Origin: Microbacterium sp. CBA3102
Lineage (GTDB): Bacteria > Actinomycetota > Actinomycetes > Actinomycetales > Microbacteriaceae
Assembly: GCF_007954505.1 (NCBI RefSeq)
Contig: NZ_CP042412.1
Span: 2,294,001 to 2,358,000 of the forward strand
Length of the DNA: 64,000 nt
Direction: 5' to 3'
Shown here one piece after another: positions 16,795-23,613 of the stretch; the stretch's first letter is position 1, and the number at the start of each line of letters is the position of its first letter. The position numbers and the translations under genes are program-made. The notes under the pieces are model-generated. The model searched no databases. It worked only from the letters and a program-made list of their open reading frames with translations, and was not told the DNA's origin.

Positions 16795-17817
16795 TCAGCC
16801 GGCCGGCTCCAGCTGGACGACGAGCGCGCGGTGGTCGCTGCCCCCGGCATCGCCGAGGACGACCGAGCCCGTCGGTGTCCAGTTCGGCGAGGCCATCACG
16901 TGATCGATCGGCGCCCCGGCGAGGGGCGGGAGCGAACTCGGCCACGTTCCCGCGAGACCGTTGCCGGTGCGCGACGCGACATCGCGGCAGTATCCGATGT
17001 CACCACCGTCCACTCCGAGGGGCGCCATGTGATCGATCGTCGCATTGAAGTCTCCGGCCAGGATGAAGTCGCCCTGCGGACACTGATCGGCGATCCACTG
17101 CAGATCGCTCTGCCACTGCTGCATCTCTTCCACACGGGGAGCGACGGCATGCACGGCGACGATCGTGGGTCCGGAGCCGTCGACCGGCATCAGCACGACA
17201 CTCGGCACGGAGCCCGTGTTGCTGCTGCCGTCCTTCGAGGATTCGATCACCGAGTACTCGCCGAGGTCGGGGGCCACCAGCACCGTGGTGTGCCAGGACT
17301 GGGGGCCGTTCGGGACATCGGGGCGGAACTGCACGTGGTGCACCCACATCGGATGCCCCTGCTCGCGCAACATGATCGCGATGCGCTCGCCGACGTCCTC
17401 GGTCGTCTCCGGCAGGGCCACGACATCGGCGCCCTGAGCGAGGATCTGCTGGGCGATCACCTCGGCGGACACGGCTTCGCCCGCCGTGTTCCAGGTCAGC
17501 ACCCGGATGCTGCTCTCCGTCTTCTGGGGGAGCTCGGTGGTGCCGAAGCCGCGGGTCGCTCCGATGACGCCGGTGGCCCCCGCACCCAGCAGCGCGACGA
17601 TGAGGACCGACGCGGCGAATCCGCGCAGAGGACGAGCGAAGAGCAGCAGGAGCGCGAGCACAGCGATCACCAGGAATCCGCCGAGGACCAGGCCGCGCGC
17701 GGACACCAGCTGCGCGAACGGATAGGTCTGCTCGAGACGGAAGAACTGCGGCCACACGACGATCGCCGTCGCGATCGCGAGCAGGACGGTGAAGAGGATC
17801 CCCAGTAGTCGAAACAT
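16795..17817 (-). CDS. membrane-anchored endonuclease/exonuclease/phosphatase (EEP) family protein
   Basis: A 340-residue protein with three N-terminal membrane helices (about 1-21, 39-60 and 66-88) and a C-terminal EEP domain. The EEP motifs are RVLTWNTAG, ALPETTEDV (metal glutamate), LAGDFNATIDHM (DFN) and GSDHRALVV (SDH). The nuclease domain is predicted to face outside, which suggests a secreted DNase or phosphodiesterase; the substrate is unknown. ATG 17817 was chosen because it starts the first membrane helix and sits 7 bases after TAGGCT. It is divergent from the PHP gene. Confidence 0.8.
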   Translation of the reverse strand: MFRLLGILFTVLLAIATAIVVWPQFFRLEQTYPFAQLVSARGLVLGGFLVIAVLALLLLFARPLRGFAASVLIVALLGAGATGVIGATRGFGTTELPQKTESSIRVLTWNTAGEAVSAEVIAQQILAQGADVVALPETTEDVGERIAIMLREQGHPMWVHHVQFRPDVPNGPQSWHTTVLVAPDLGEYSVIESSKDGSSNTGSVPSVVLMPVDGSGPTIVAVHAVAPRVEEMQQWQSDLQWIADQCPQGDFILAGDFNATIDHMAPLGVDGGDIGYCRDVASRTGNGLAGTWPSSLPPLAGAPIDHVMASPNWTPTGSVVLGDAGGSDHRALVVQLEPAG

Positions 17818-17824
17818 CCCCTCA

Positions 17825-17830
17825 AGCCTA
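17825..17830 (-). promoter_or_regulatory. -10 element for the EEP protein
   Basis: TAGGCT on the minus strand, 7 bases before the ATG. Confidence 0.45.
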
Positions 17831-17905
17831 GGAGCGCCGCCTGTGAAGTCCCTGCCCCGACATCCGCTTCCGTGTGCCTCCGCCCCCACTGGCCGTCGCC
17901 CTCGG

Positions 17906-17911
17906 TACGCT
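17906..17911 (+). promoter_or_regulatory. -10 element for the PHP protein
   Basis: TACGCT, then CGGAGG, then ATG. It is the same spacing as the other leaderless-type promoters in the window. Confidence 0.45.
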
Positions 17912-17917
17912 CGGAGG

Positions 17918-18790
17918 ATGGCCTCTCCGTCCGCCGGGTTCGCCGGTCCCGCCGACCTGCACCTGCACTCCAACCAGTCCGACGGGACGGAGGCGCCGGC
18001 CGAGGTGATCAGGCAGGCACACGCGCACGGGATCCGCACCGTGGCGCTCACCGATCACGATCGCTCCACCGGGTGGGATGAGGCCGGTGACGCCGCCGTC
18101 GCGCTCGGCATGACGTTCATCCCCGGGATGGAGCTGTCGGCGAAGCACGAGTGGCGCAGCGTGCACGTGCTCGGCTACCTCTTCGATCCCGGAGACCCGG
18201 CTCTGCGGGCCGAGACCGATCGCATCCGCGGGGATCGGATCGGGCGCGCGGAGCGGATCGTGCGCAACATCGGACGGGACTACGACCTGCACTGGGATGA
18301 CGTGGTCGCGCAGACGGCTCTGGATGCGACGGTCGGGCGCCCTCACATCGCGGACGCTCTCGTGGCGAGGGGCATCGTGCGCGATCGCACGGAGGCGTTC
18401 GACGGGATCCTGCATCCGCGCGAGGGATACTATGAGCCGCACTACGCCCCGGACCCGCTGACCGCGGTGCGCCTGATCACGCAAGCCGGGGGAGTGGCTA
18501 TCATCGCCCACCCGGTCACCGCGGGTCGCGACCGGATGATGCCCATCCCGTACATCGAGCGGCTGATCGCGGCCGGACTCGGCGGCTTCGAGGTCGATCA
18601 CCGCGAGAACACCGAAGCGGGCAAGCGGATGCTGCGCGAGCTGGCGCAGAAGCACGACCTCATCGTCACGGGGTCCAGCGACTATCACGGCAGCGGCAAG
18701 CCGAACCGTCCGGGGGAGAACACGACGTCCGACGAGATGGTCGCCCGCCTCCTGGCGCAGGGCACCGGCATCGCCCCGCGCTTCCCCTGA
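17918..18790 (+). CDS. PHP-domain phosphoesterase (YciV/RNase AM-like)
   Basis: A 290-residue metal-dependent phosphoesterase. The PHP metal motifs are all present: DLHLHSNQSDG (about 9-19), LTDHDR (about 43-48), HPVT about residue 210, and GSSDYHG near 252-258. The size and motif spacing match the YciV/TrpH group, which acts on 3',5'-bisphosphonucleotides or trims RNA 5' ends. That assignment is family knowledge, not shown here. It is divergent from the EEP gene. Confidence 0.82.
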   Translation: MASPSAGFAGPADLHLHSNQSDGTEAPAEVIRQAHAHGIRTVALTDHDRSTGWDEAGDAAVALGMTFIPGMELSAKHEWRSVHVLGYLFDPGDPALRAETDRIRGDRIGRAERIVRNIGRDYDLHWDDVVAQTALDATVGRPHIADALVARGIVRDRTEAFDGILHPREGYYEPHYAPDPLTAVRLITQAGGVAIIAHPVTAGRDRMMPIPYIERLIAAGLGGFEVDHRENTEAGKRMLRELAQKHDLIVTGSSDYHGSGKPNRPGENTTSDEMVARLLAQGTGIAPRFP

Positions 18791-18792
18791 CG

Positions 18793-18837
18793 GTCGGGAT
18801 ACTGTCGGGATACTCCCGGTGACCTGTCGACCGGGAG
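18793..18837 (+). promoter_or_regulatory. tandem 11-bp direct repeat and palindrome upstream of the DUF817 gene
   Basis: GTCGGGATACT occurs twice head to tail (18793-18803, 18804-18814). An 8-bp inverted repeat CTCCCGGT/ACCGGGAG follows (18813-18820, 18830-18837), just before the -10 box. It could be an operator or a terminator for the PHP gene. Confidence 0.4.
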
Positions 18838-18840
18838 CGC

Positions 18841-18846
18841 TACATT
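18841..18846 (+). promoter_or_regulatory. -10 element for the DUF817 gene
   Basis: TACATT lies 6 bases before the ATG. Confidence 0.45.
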
Positions 18847-18852
18847 CCGAGC

Positions 18853-19737
18853 ATGCAACGAGCGACGTCCGCGGAACGCCGTGTCGATGCGTGGGCCCAC
18901 CGCCTGCTGCTCGGCGCCCCGACGAGCGGCTTCCGCGCCGGCCTGATCGAGTTCGCGGTGTTCGTGGTCAAGCAGGCATGGGCGTGCGTGTTCGGGGCCA
19001 CGCTGTTGCTCGTGATCGTCGCGGCGCGGTTCTGGTACCCGCCGGATGCGGCGCTCGCGCGCAACGATGCCCTCACCATCGCCGCCGTGCTCATCCAGGT
19101 GGCCATGCTCGTGTTCCGCTGGGAGAGCGGACGAGAGCTGTGGGTGATCGTCCTGTTCCACCTCACCGGAACCGTGATGGAGCTGTTCAAGACCGATGTC
19201 GGCTCCTGGGCGTATGCCGCGGACGGCTTCCTGCGCATCGGTGGAGTGCCGCTGTTCAGCGGGTTCATGTATGCCGCTGTCGGCTCCTACATGGTGCGCG
19301 TCTACCGGCTCTTCGACCTCGGCTTCACGCGATACCCCCAGCGGTGGATGACCGCGATCCTCGCGATCGCGATCTACGTGAACTTCTTCGCACACCATTG
19401 GTGGTGGGATGCGCGGTGGATCCTGCTGGCTGCCGTCATCGTGCTGTGGCTGCCGACGGTGATGCACGCGCGTATCTGGCGTCGGACGATCCGGATCCCG
19501 CTGCTCGTCGTGTTCGTCGGAGTCGCCGTCTTCATCTACGTGGCGGAGAACATCGGCACCTGGGCAGGAGCATGGGCATACCCCGATCAGGCGGCGGGAT
19601 GGCAGCCGGTCTCGCCGAGCAAGCTGAGTTCGTGGTTCCTGCTCATGATCATCTCGGTCGTGCTGGTCGCGTGGGTCTATCCGCCGCAGGTTCCTGCGGC
19701 GATACTCCACGGGGAGCGGGCGGCCTCTCTTCGCTGA
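18853..19737 (+). CDS. DUF817 family integral membrane protein
   Basis: A 294-residue polytopic membrane protein with about seven hydrophobic helices. The signature FKTDVGSWAYAADGFLRIGGVPLFSGFMYAA is the part I recognise as DUF817, with FFAHHWWWDAR and AENIGTWAGAWAYPDQ also conserved in that family; only short stretches are quoted. Function is unknown. The His/Asp/Trp-rich loops resemble carotenoid-cycle or desaturase-like membrane enzymes only loosely. Repeats upstream suggest regulation. Confidence 0.8.
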   Translation: MQRATSAERRVDAWAHRLLLGAPTSGFRAGLIEFAVFVVKQAWACVFGATLLLVIVAARFWYPPDAALARNDALTIAAVLIQVAMLVFRWESGRELWVIVLFHLTGTVMELFKTDVGSWAYAADGFLRIGGVPLFSGFMYAAVGSYMVRVYRLFDLGFTRYPQRWMTAILAIAIYVNFFAHHWWWDARWILLAAVIVLWLPTVMHARIWRRTIRIPLLVVFVGVAVFIYVAENIGTWAGAWAYPDQAAGWQPVSPSKLSSWFLLMIISVVLVAWVYPPQVPAAILHGERAASLR

Positions 19738-19751
19738 GCGGCGGCGACGAC

Positions 19752-19794
19752 GAAGGGCGCGTGCTGCGGACTTCGTCCGCGGCACGCGCCCTTC
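19752..19794. terminator. long hairpin between convergent DUF817 and helicase genes
   Basis: Arms GAAGGGCGCGTGC (19752-19764) and GCACGCGCCCTTC (19782-19794) continue through a T-G wobble into GCGGAC/GTCCGC, giving a stem of about 20 bp with a 3-base loop. Confidence 0.75.
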
Positions 19795-19809
19795 TGAGAC
19801 GTCGAGGTG

Positions 19810-21330
19810 TCAGGCTCCGGTGACCGGCGCTGCGCCTGCGCCGGAACCTCCACGGCGGCGACGGCGACGGCGCGCCGGCGCGGGCTTGCCGTCGTGGTGC
19901 TCCTTGCCCGCCCCGTCGTGGGTGCCGGCGCCCTCGGCGCTGCGGTCTGCGGCCGGAGCGGACTGTCCTTCGCCGGTGGTGGTCCCCGACGCGCCTTCGG
20001 CGAAGGTCGAGCCGACCGGAGTCGCGCTGTTGCGACGGCGGCGACGGCGACGCGTCCCGGTCTCGTCGGTGCCTTCCGCGGCGGCGTCCGCGGCACGCTC
20101 GGGCCGACGGGTGCGCTCGGTCTTCACGGATTCGGTCTTCGGCGCGGACACGAGGCGGCCCTTCGTGCCCTGCGGGATGTCCAGGTCTTCGTACAGGTGG
20201 GGGCTCGACGAGTAGGTCTCGACAGGCTCCGGCTGACCGAACTCGAGCGCCCGGTTGATGAGGGCCCACTTGTGCAGGTCCTCCCAGTCGACGAACGTGA
20301 CCGCGATGCCGGTCTTGCCTGCACGCCCCGTGCGGCCGGCGCGGTGCAGGTACGTCTTGTCCTCGTCGGGGATGGTGTGGTTGATGACGTGCGTCACGTC
20401 GTCGACGTCGATGCCACGGGCGGCCACGTCGGTCGCGACGAGAACGTCACGCTTGCCTGCCTTGAACGCGGCCATCGAGCGCTCGCGCTGGTCCTGCCCC
20501 ATGTCGCCGTGCACGCCGCCGACGTTGAAGCCGCGGTCGTTGAGCTCGTCGACGAGGCGCTGCGCCGCGCGCTTGGTGCGCGTGAAGATCACGGTCTTGC
20601 CGCGGCCCTCGGCCTGCAGGATGCGGGCGATGATCTCGTCCTTGTCCATCGAGTGCGCGCGGTAGACGAGGTGCTTGATGTTGGCCTGGGTGAGGCCCTC
20701 GTCGGGGTCGTTGGCGCGGATGTGGATCGGGTTCGACATGAAGCGGCGGGCGAGGGCCACGATCGGGCCGGGCATGGTCGCCGAGAACAGCTGCGTGTGG
20801 CGGACCGCCGGGACCTTCTGGAAGATCTTCTCGATGTCGGCGAGGAAGCCGAGGTCGAGCATCTTGTCGGCCTCGTCGAGCACGACCTCCGTCGCGTTGG
20901 AGAGGTCGAGCAGGCGCTGGCCCGCGAGGTCGATCAGGCGGCCGGGAGTGCCGACCACGATCTGCGCGCCCGCCTTGAGCTGGTCGATCTGACCCTCGTA
21001 CGCCTTGCCTCCGTAGATGGCGACGACGCTGGTGGAGCGGTTGCTGGTGAGCAGGTCGATGTCTTCATAGACCTGCACGGCGAGCTCGCGGGTGGGGACG
21101 ACGACGAGTGCTTTGACGCCGTGCTCCGGGTCCTTGCCGAGGCGCTGCACGACGGGGATGCCGAACCCGAAGGTCTTTCCCGTTCCGGTCTTCGCCTGGC
21201 CGATGATGTCCTGCCCCGGAAGGCCGAGGGGGATGGTCTGCTCCTGGATCGGGAAGGCATCGATGATGCCCTTGGCCGCGAGTGCGTCGACGATGTCCTG
21301 ATCGATGCCGAGATCGGCGAAAGTTGTCAC
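19810..21330 (-). CDS. DEAD-box ATP-dependent RNA helicase with basic tail
   Basis: A 506-residue RNA helicase. Q motif FPIQEQTIP (about 26-34), Walker A AKTGTGKT (46-53), PTRELA (79-84), DEAD (152-155), SATMPGP, and HRAGRTGRAG are all present. The last 120 residues are low complexity with two Arg-rich blocks (TRRRRRRRNS and ARRRRRRRGG), probably RNA-binding. GTG 21330 fits the family N-terminus (MTTFADLGID). No ribosome-binding site precedes it; instead a possible upstream reading frame stops 1 base before the GTG. It is the second such helicase in the window. Confidence 0.93.
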   Translation of the reverse strand: MTTFADLGIDQDIVDALAAKGIIDAFPIQEQTIPLGLPGQDIIGQAKTGTGKTFGFGIPVVQRLGKDPEHGVKALVVVPTRELAVQVYEDIDLLTSNRSTSVVAIYGGKAYEGQIDQLKAGAQIVVGTPGRLIDLAGQRLLDLSNATEVVLDEADKMLDLGFLADIEKIFQKVPAVRHTQLFSATMPGPIVALARRFMSNPIHIRANDPDEGLTQANIKHLVYRAHSMDKDEIIARILQAEGRGKTVIFTRTKRAAQRLVDELNDRGFNVGGVHGDMGQDQRERSMAAFKAGKRDVLVATDVAARGIDVDDVTHVINHTIPDEDKTYLHRAGRTGRAGKTGIAVTFVDWEDLHKWALINRALEFGQPEPVETYSSSPHLYEDLDIPQGTKGRLVSAPKTESVKTERTRRPERAADAAAEGTDETGTRRRRRRRNSATPVGSTFAEGASGTTTGEGQSAPAADRSAEGAGTHDGAGKEHHDGKPAPARRRRRRRGGSGAGAAPVTGA

Positions 21331-21439
21331 TTTATTCAGATTGCCTGTCCGGCGACCCTGGGGGATCGCCACGTAAACGGATCCACGCCGTCTCTTGTGC
21401 CACAGGCGCGGGGCCCCGCTCCGACGGCGGGGACACGCC

Positions 21440-21445
21440 CAGCCT
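21440..21445 (-). promoter_or_regulatory. -10 candidate for the second DEAD-box helicase
   Basis: TAGGCT on the minus strand, giving a leader of about 105 bases. The leader contains a GTG-initiated frame of about 35 codons (start near 21436) that ends at TAA 21332-21334, one base before the helicase start. Confidence 0.35.
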
Positions 21446-21526
21446 ACCGGAGGGGTGGTGCGGACCAGGAAGGAGTGCCCGGCGCGGGTATTGTGAATCT
21501 CGTGGTGGACTCGGGAGGAAGACCTC

Positions 21527-22240
21527 GTGGTTAAGTGGTTCTGGCAGCGCGATGACGCGCCACGGCGAATCCTCACCCTGCGCAGCCGAGGCGAGCAGAG
21601 CGATGCGACGAGGGTCGACTTCGCCGAACTCGCCCCCGAGCTCGATCGGTTCCTCGGTCAGGCCGCGTACCTGCAGCTGGGCTACTTCGAGACGCTCACC
21701 AGGCTCATCCGGGCGACCCCCGAGCTTTCCGAGAAGGAGTCCCTGTCGCGTGCGGCCGGGGCGGCGTTGACGAAGCATCGCGGGATCGTGGAGGTCATCG
21801 CCGAGCGCGGTGGCGACCCCACGCAGGTGATGCTGCCGTTCCGCGAGAACCTCGACGCGTTCCGACGCAAGACCATCGGTGCGCGACCGCGGGAGACGCT
21901 CCTCGCCGTGTACATCACCGCCGGGATGCTCGACGACTTCTACCTCGCGCTCGCGTCGAGCTACGGCGAGACCGGTCGTCGGGTGGCGGAGATCCTCCGC
22001 GAAGACGATGCCGGCCATGAGATCGTCGCGATCATCCAGGAGACGATCGAGAGCGATGAGGAGTGGCGGTCCCTGCTGTCGATGTGGGCGCGGCGCCTCG
22101 TCGGTGACACCATCCTGGTCTGCCGTTCCGCACTGCGGCCGGAGCTGCTCCAGGTCGACGACGAGCGCGTCGAGCCGGTCTACACCGAACTCATGGGAGC
22201 CCACGCGCGGCGCATGGACGCGATGGGCCTCGCCTCGTAG
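21527..22240 (+). CDS. ferritin-like (MiaE-type) fold protein
   Basis: A 237-residue, mostly helical protein. Helices with the spacing of a diiron ferritin-like four-helix bundle carry candidate ligands in GYFETLTRLI, LTKHRGIVEVI and REDDAGHEIVAII. Similar actinobacterial proteins are annotated as ferritin-like or tRNA 2-methylthio-N6-isopentenyladenosine hydroxylase-like. A complete ExxH pair is not certain here, so enzymatic activity is unproven. The GTG start has a GGAGGAAG ribosome-binding site. It is divergent from the helicase gene. Confidence 0.7.
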   Translation: MVKWFWQRDDAPRRILTLRSRGEQSDATRVDFAELAPELDRFLGQAAYLQLGYFETLTRLIRATPELSEKESLSRAAGAALTKHRGIVEVIAERGGDPTQVMLPFRENLDAFRRKTIGARPRETLLAVYITAGMLDDFYLALASSYGETGRRVAEILREDDAGHEIVAIIQETIESDEEWRSLLSMWARRLVGDTILVCRSALRPELLQVDDERVEPVYTELMGAHARRMDAMGLAS

Positions 22241-22340
22241 GTTGTGTCGCTGAACCGGGGCTGGTCCTGTGTGTGGGGTCCGACCCCGGCGCAGCGTGAG
22301 GAGTAGACGGCTGGGGATGCCAGCCCTCGCTCCAACCTGG

Positions 22341-22715
22341 TCAGAGGTAGGGCTGAGTGATCAACTCGAGATAGTGTCCCGAGGGGTCGAGAAGATATAC
22401 GCCTCGGCCGCCATGCTCGTGATTGATCTCTCCCGGCGTGGACCGCTGGGGGTCCGCCCAGTGGTCCAAGCCGCGATCAGTGATGATTCCATAGGCGCGG
22501 TCGAAGTGGGCGTCGTCGAGGAGGTATGCGTAGTGCTGCGGCGGAAACTCCATCGGCGGAGCCGCGAATTGCAGCAGGACGCCGTCCGCGATCTCGACGT
22601 TGACGAATGGGCCCCATGATGGCGCCTCGGCGGCTTCGAGCAGATCACGATAGAAGTCGGCCATCTCGGCCGCGTCGATCGAGGCGATGATCGTGTGGTT
22701 GAAACGTGCTGTCAT
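22341..22715 (-). CDS. VOC (glyoxalase/bleomycin-resistance) family protein
   Basis: A 124-residue cytoplasmic protein of the vicinal oxygen chelate superfamily, which includes glyoxalase I and bleomycin- or fosfomycin-resistance proteins. Two beta-alpha-beta-beta-beta modules are visible. Metal or ligand-site candidates are the His of RFNHTIIAS, the His of PPQHYAYLLDD and the Glu of GHYLELITQP. ATG 22715 was chosen because AAGGAG lies 4 bases upstream; a longer frame to 22751 would overlap the hairpin. Its codons look somewhat less GC-biased than those of its core-gene neighbours, so it may be acquired. Its ribosome-binding site is sequestered in a hairpin behind a short leader frame. Substrate or drug is unknown. 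Confidence 0.8.
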   Translation of the reverse strand: MTARFNHTIIASIDAAEMADFYRDLLEAAEAPSWGPFVNVEIADGVLLQFAAPPMEFPPQHYAYLLDDAHFDRAYGIITDRGLDHWADPQRSTPGEINHEHGGRGVYLLDPSGHYLELITQPYL

Positions 22716-22719
22716 GATT

Positions 22720-22763
22720 CTCCTTGCGTTGTGAGGGTGAGTTCGGTTCACTCACGCAAGGAG
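22720..22763 (-). promoter_or_regulatory. hairpin sequestering the ribosome-binding site of the VOC gene
   Basis: A perfect 10-bp inverted repeat, arms 22720-22729 and 22754-22763, pairs the AAGGAG site (22720-22725) with CTCCTT. GTGAG/CTCAC pairs inside it extend the stem. The anti-site arm begins 9 bases after the stop codon of the putative leader peptide. Confidence 0.65.
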
Positions 22764-22772
22764 GTGCGCGGA

Positions 22773-22832
22773 TCAGGCCAGGACCAGATCGCCGTTCTGG
22801 GAGCGGCCGATATGGGCCTGACTGGTCAACAT
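22773..22832 (-). CDS. putative leaderless leader peptide (19 aa) upstream of the VOC gene
   Basis: A 20-codon frame encodes MLTSQAHIGRSQNGDLVLA. The ATG at 22832 is 7 bases after a TAGGCT -10 box, the spacing shared by leaderless genes in this window. An ATG at 22835 and a GTG at 22838 are in the same frame. Fifteen of the 18 sense codons after ATG end in G or C, like real genes here. The stop lies 57 bases before the VOC start and 9 bases before the anti-ribosome-binding-site arm. That is the layout of translation attenuators such as erm and cat leaders. The peptide resembles no leader I know. Confidence 0.5.
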   Translation of the reverse strand: MLTSQAHIGRSQNGDLVLA

Positions 22833-22839
22833 CATCACC

Positions 22840-22845
22840 AGCCTA
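22840..22845 (-). promoter_or_regulatory. -10 element of the leader peptide/VOC transcript
   Basis: TAGGCT on the minus strand. No clear -35 box is visible. Confidence 0.45.
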
Positions 22846-22921
22846 CCGTGGCCGCGAGTTGATTGGCCTCGCTGAGCTTCGAGCCAGGCATGCCCCGCCC
22901 GGGCACGGCCTGGGCCGCCCG

Positions 22922-23209
22922 TCAGATGCCGAGTGCCGCCTTGGCATCTGCATCGGACCGCTTGCGCATCCCGGTGATCGCCACCGTCACCAGCGCGGCG
23001 ACGACGGGAGCACCGAGCACGCTCGCGAGCCACAGCCAGATGCTGTCCTCACCGACGCCGGCCCACTGCAGACCCGTGTAGGTGATCGCTGAGACCGCTG
23101 TCGCCACGGCGGGCGCGAGCGCCACTCCGCGCAGCTCGCGCCCGGAGATCAGGAAATGCACCGCGATGCCCAGGGCACACGCGCCGATCAGTGCGAGCAG
23201 GATGTACAT
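22922..23209 (-). CDS. small membrane protein of unknown function
   Basis: A 95-residue protein with three hydrophobic segments (about 2-20, 30-46 and 57-80) and a short charged C-terminus. I do not recognise a family. The ATG lies 7 bp after the stop of the DUF3107 gene on the same strand, so the two are probably cotranscribed. High G/C at third codon positions supports coding. No catalytic motif is visible. Confidence 0.65.
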   Translation of the reverse strand: MYILLALIGACALGIAVHFLISGRELRGVALAPAVATAVSAITYTGLQWAGVGEDSIWLWLASVLGAPVVAALVTVAITGMRKRSDADAKAALGI

Positions 23210-23216
23210 CGTCTGC

Positions 23217-23441
23217 TCAGGCGACGAAGCCGACGCGACGCGATTCCTCGGTGCCCAGTTCGATGTAGGCGAGGTTCGCCGTGGGGACGATGTAGGAGTT
23301 GCCCTTCACATCGGCGAAGCTCACGTGCGTCGCGTTCTGCTCCAGCGCCGTGGTGACCTGGGTGCGGACCTCGTCTGCGCTCACGCCGGTGTCGAAGCTC
23401 AGTTCGCGGCCGGTGTTGATGATGCCGATGCGGATTTCCAC
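23217..23441 (-). CDS. DUF3107 family protein
   Basis: A 74-residue protein: it begins MEIRIGIINTGRELSF and ends AYIELGTEESRRVGF. This matches the DUF3107 family (TB9.4/Rv3208A in M. tuberculosis, as I recall), whose C-terminal ARRVGF-like ending is highly conserved. The GTG start has an AAGGAG ribosome-binding site. The gene sits next to the AdnA/AdnB genes here, as it does near their mycobacterial counterparts. Function unknown. Confidence 0.88.
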   Translation of the reverse strand: MEIRIGIINTGRELSFDTGVSADEVRTQVTTALEQNATHVSFADVKGNSYIVPTANLAYIELGTEESRRVGFVA

Positions 23442-23600
23442 GCGTGCTCCTTGAAGTTCGGGGACTGGCCCAACTCTACCCCGCGGGCATCGGGCGGGAT
23501 CGGCACCCGGCGTCGGTTTCGCCGTGAGCGCACAGGTCGGGGGTGGCGGGTCGCGAGGGTGTCGCGTGCAGGCGCGCACGACGATGTCCCCGCGTCCGGA

Positions 23601-23606
23601 TAGCGT
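23601..23606 (+). promoter_or_regulatory. -10 element for adnA
   Basis: TAGCGT, then GGAGGGC, then ATG at 23614. Confidence 0.45.
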
Positions 23607-23613
23607 GGAGGGC

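Noticed and set aside
14534..16903. 789-codon plus-strand frame over the phosphotransferase and pepP genes
   Set aside because: Shadow of two clear minus-strand enzymes; composition typical of antisense frames.
22773..23033. 86-codon minus-strand frame
   Set aside because: The part upstream of 22838 lies before the -10 box and looks non-coding; only its last 19 codons are retained as a leader peptide.
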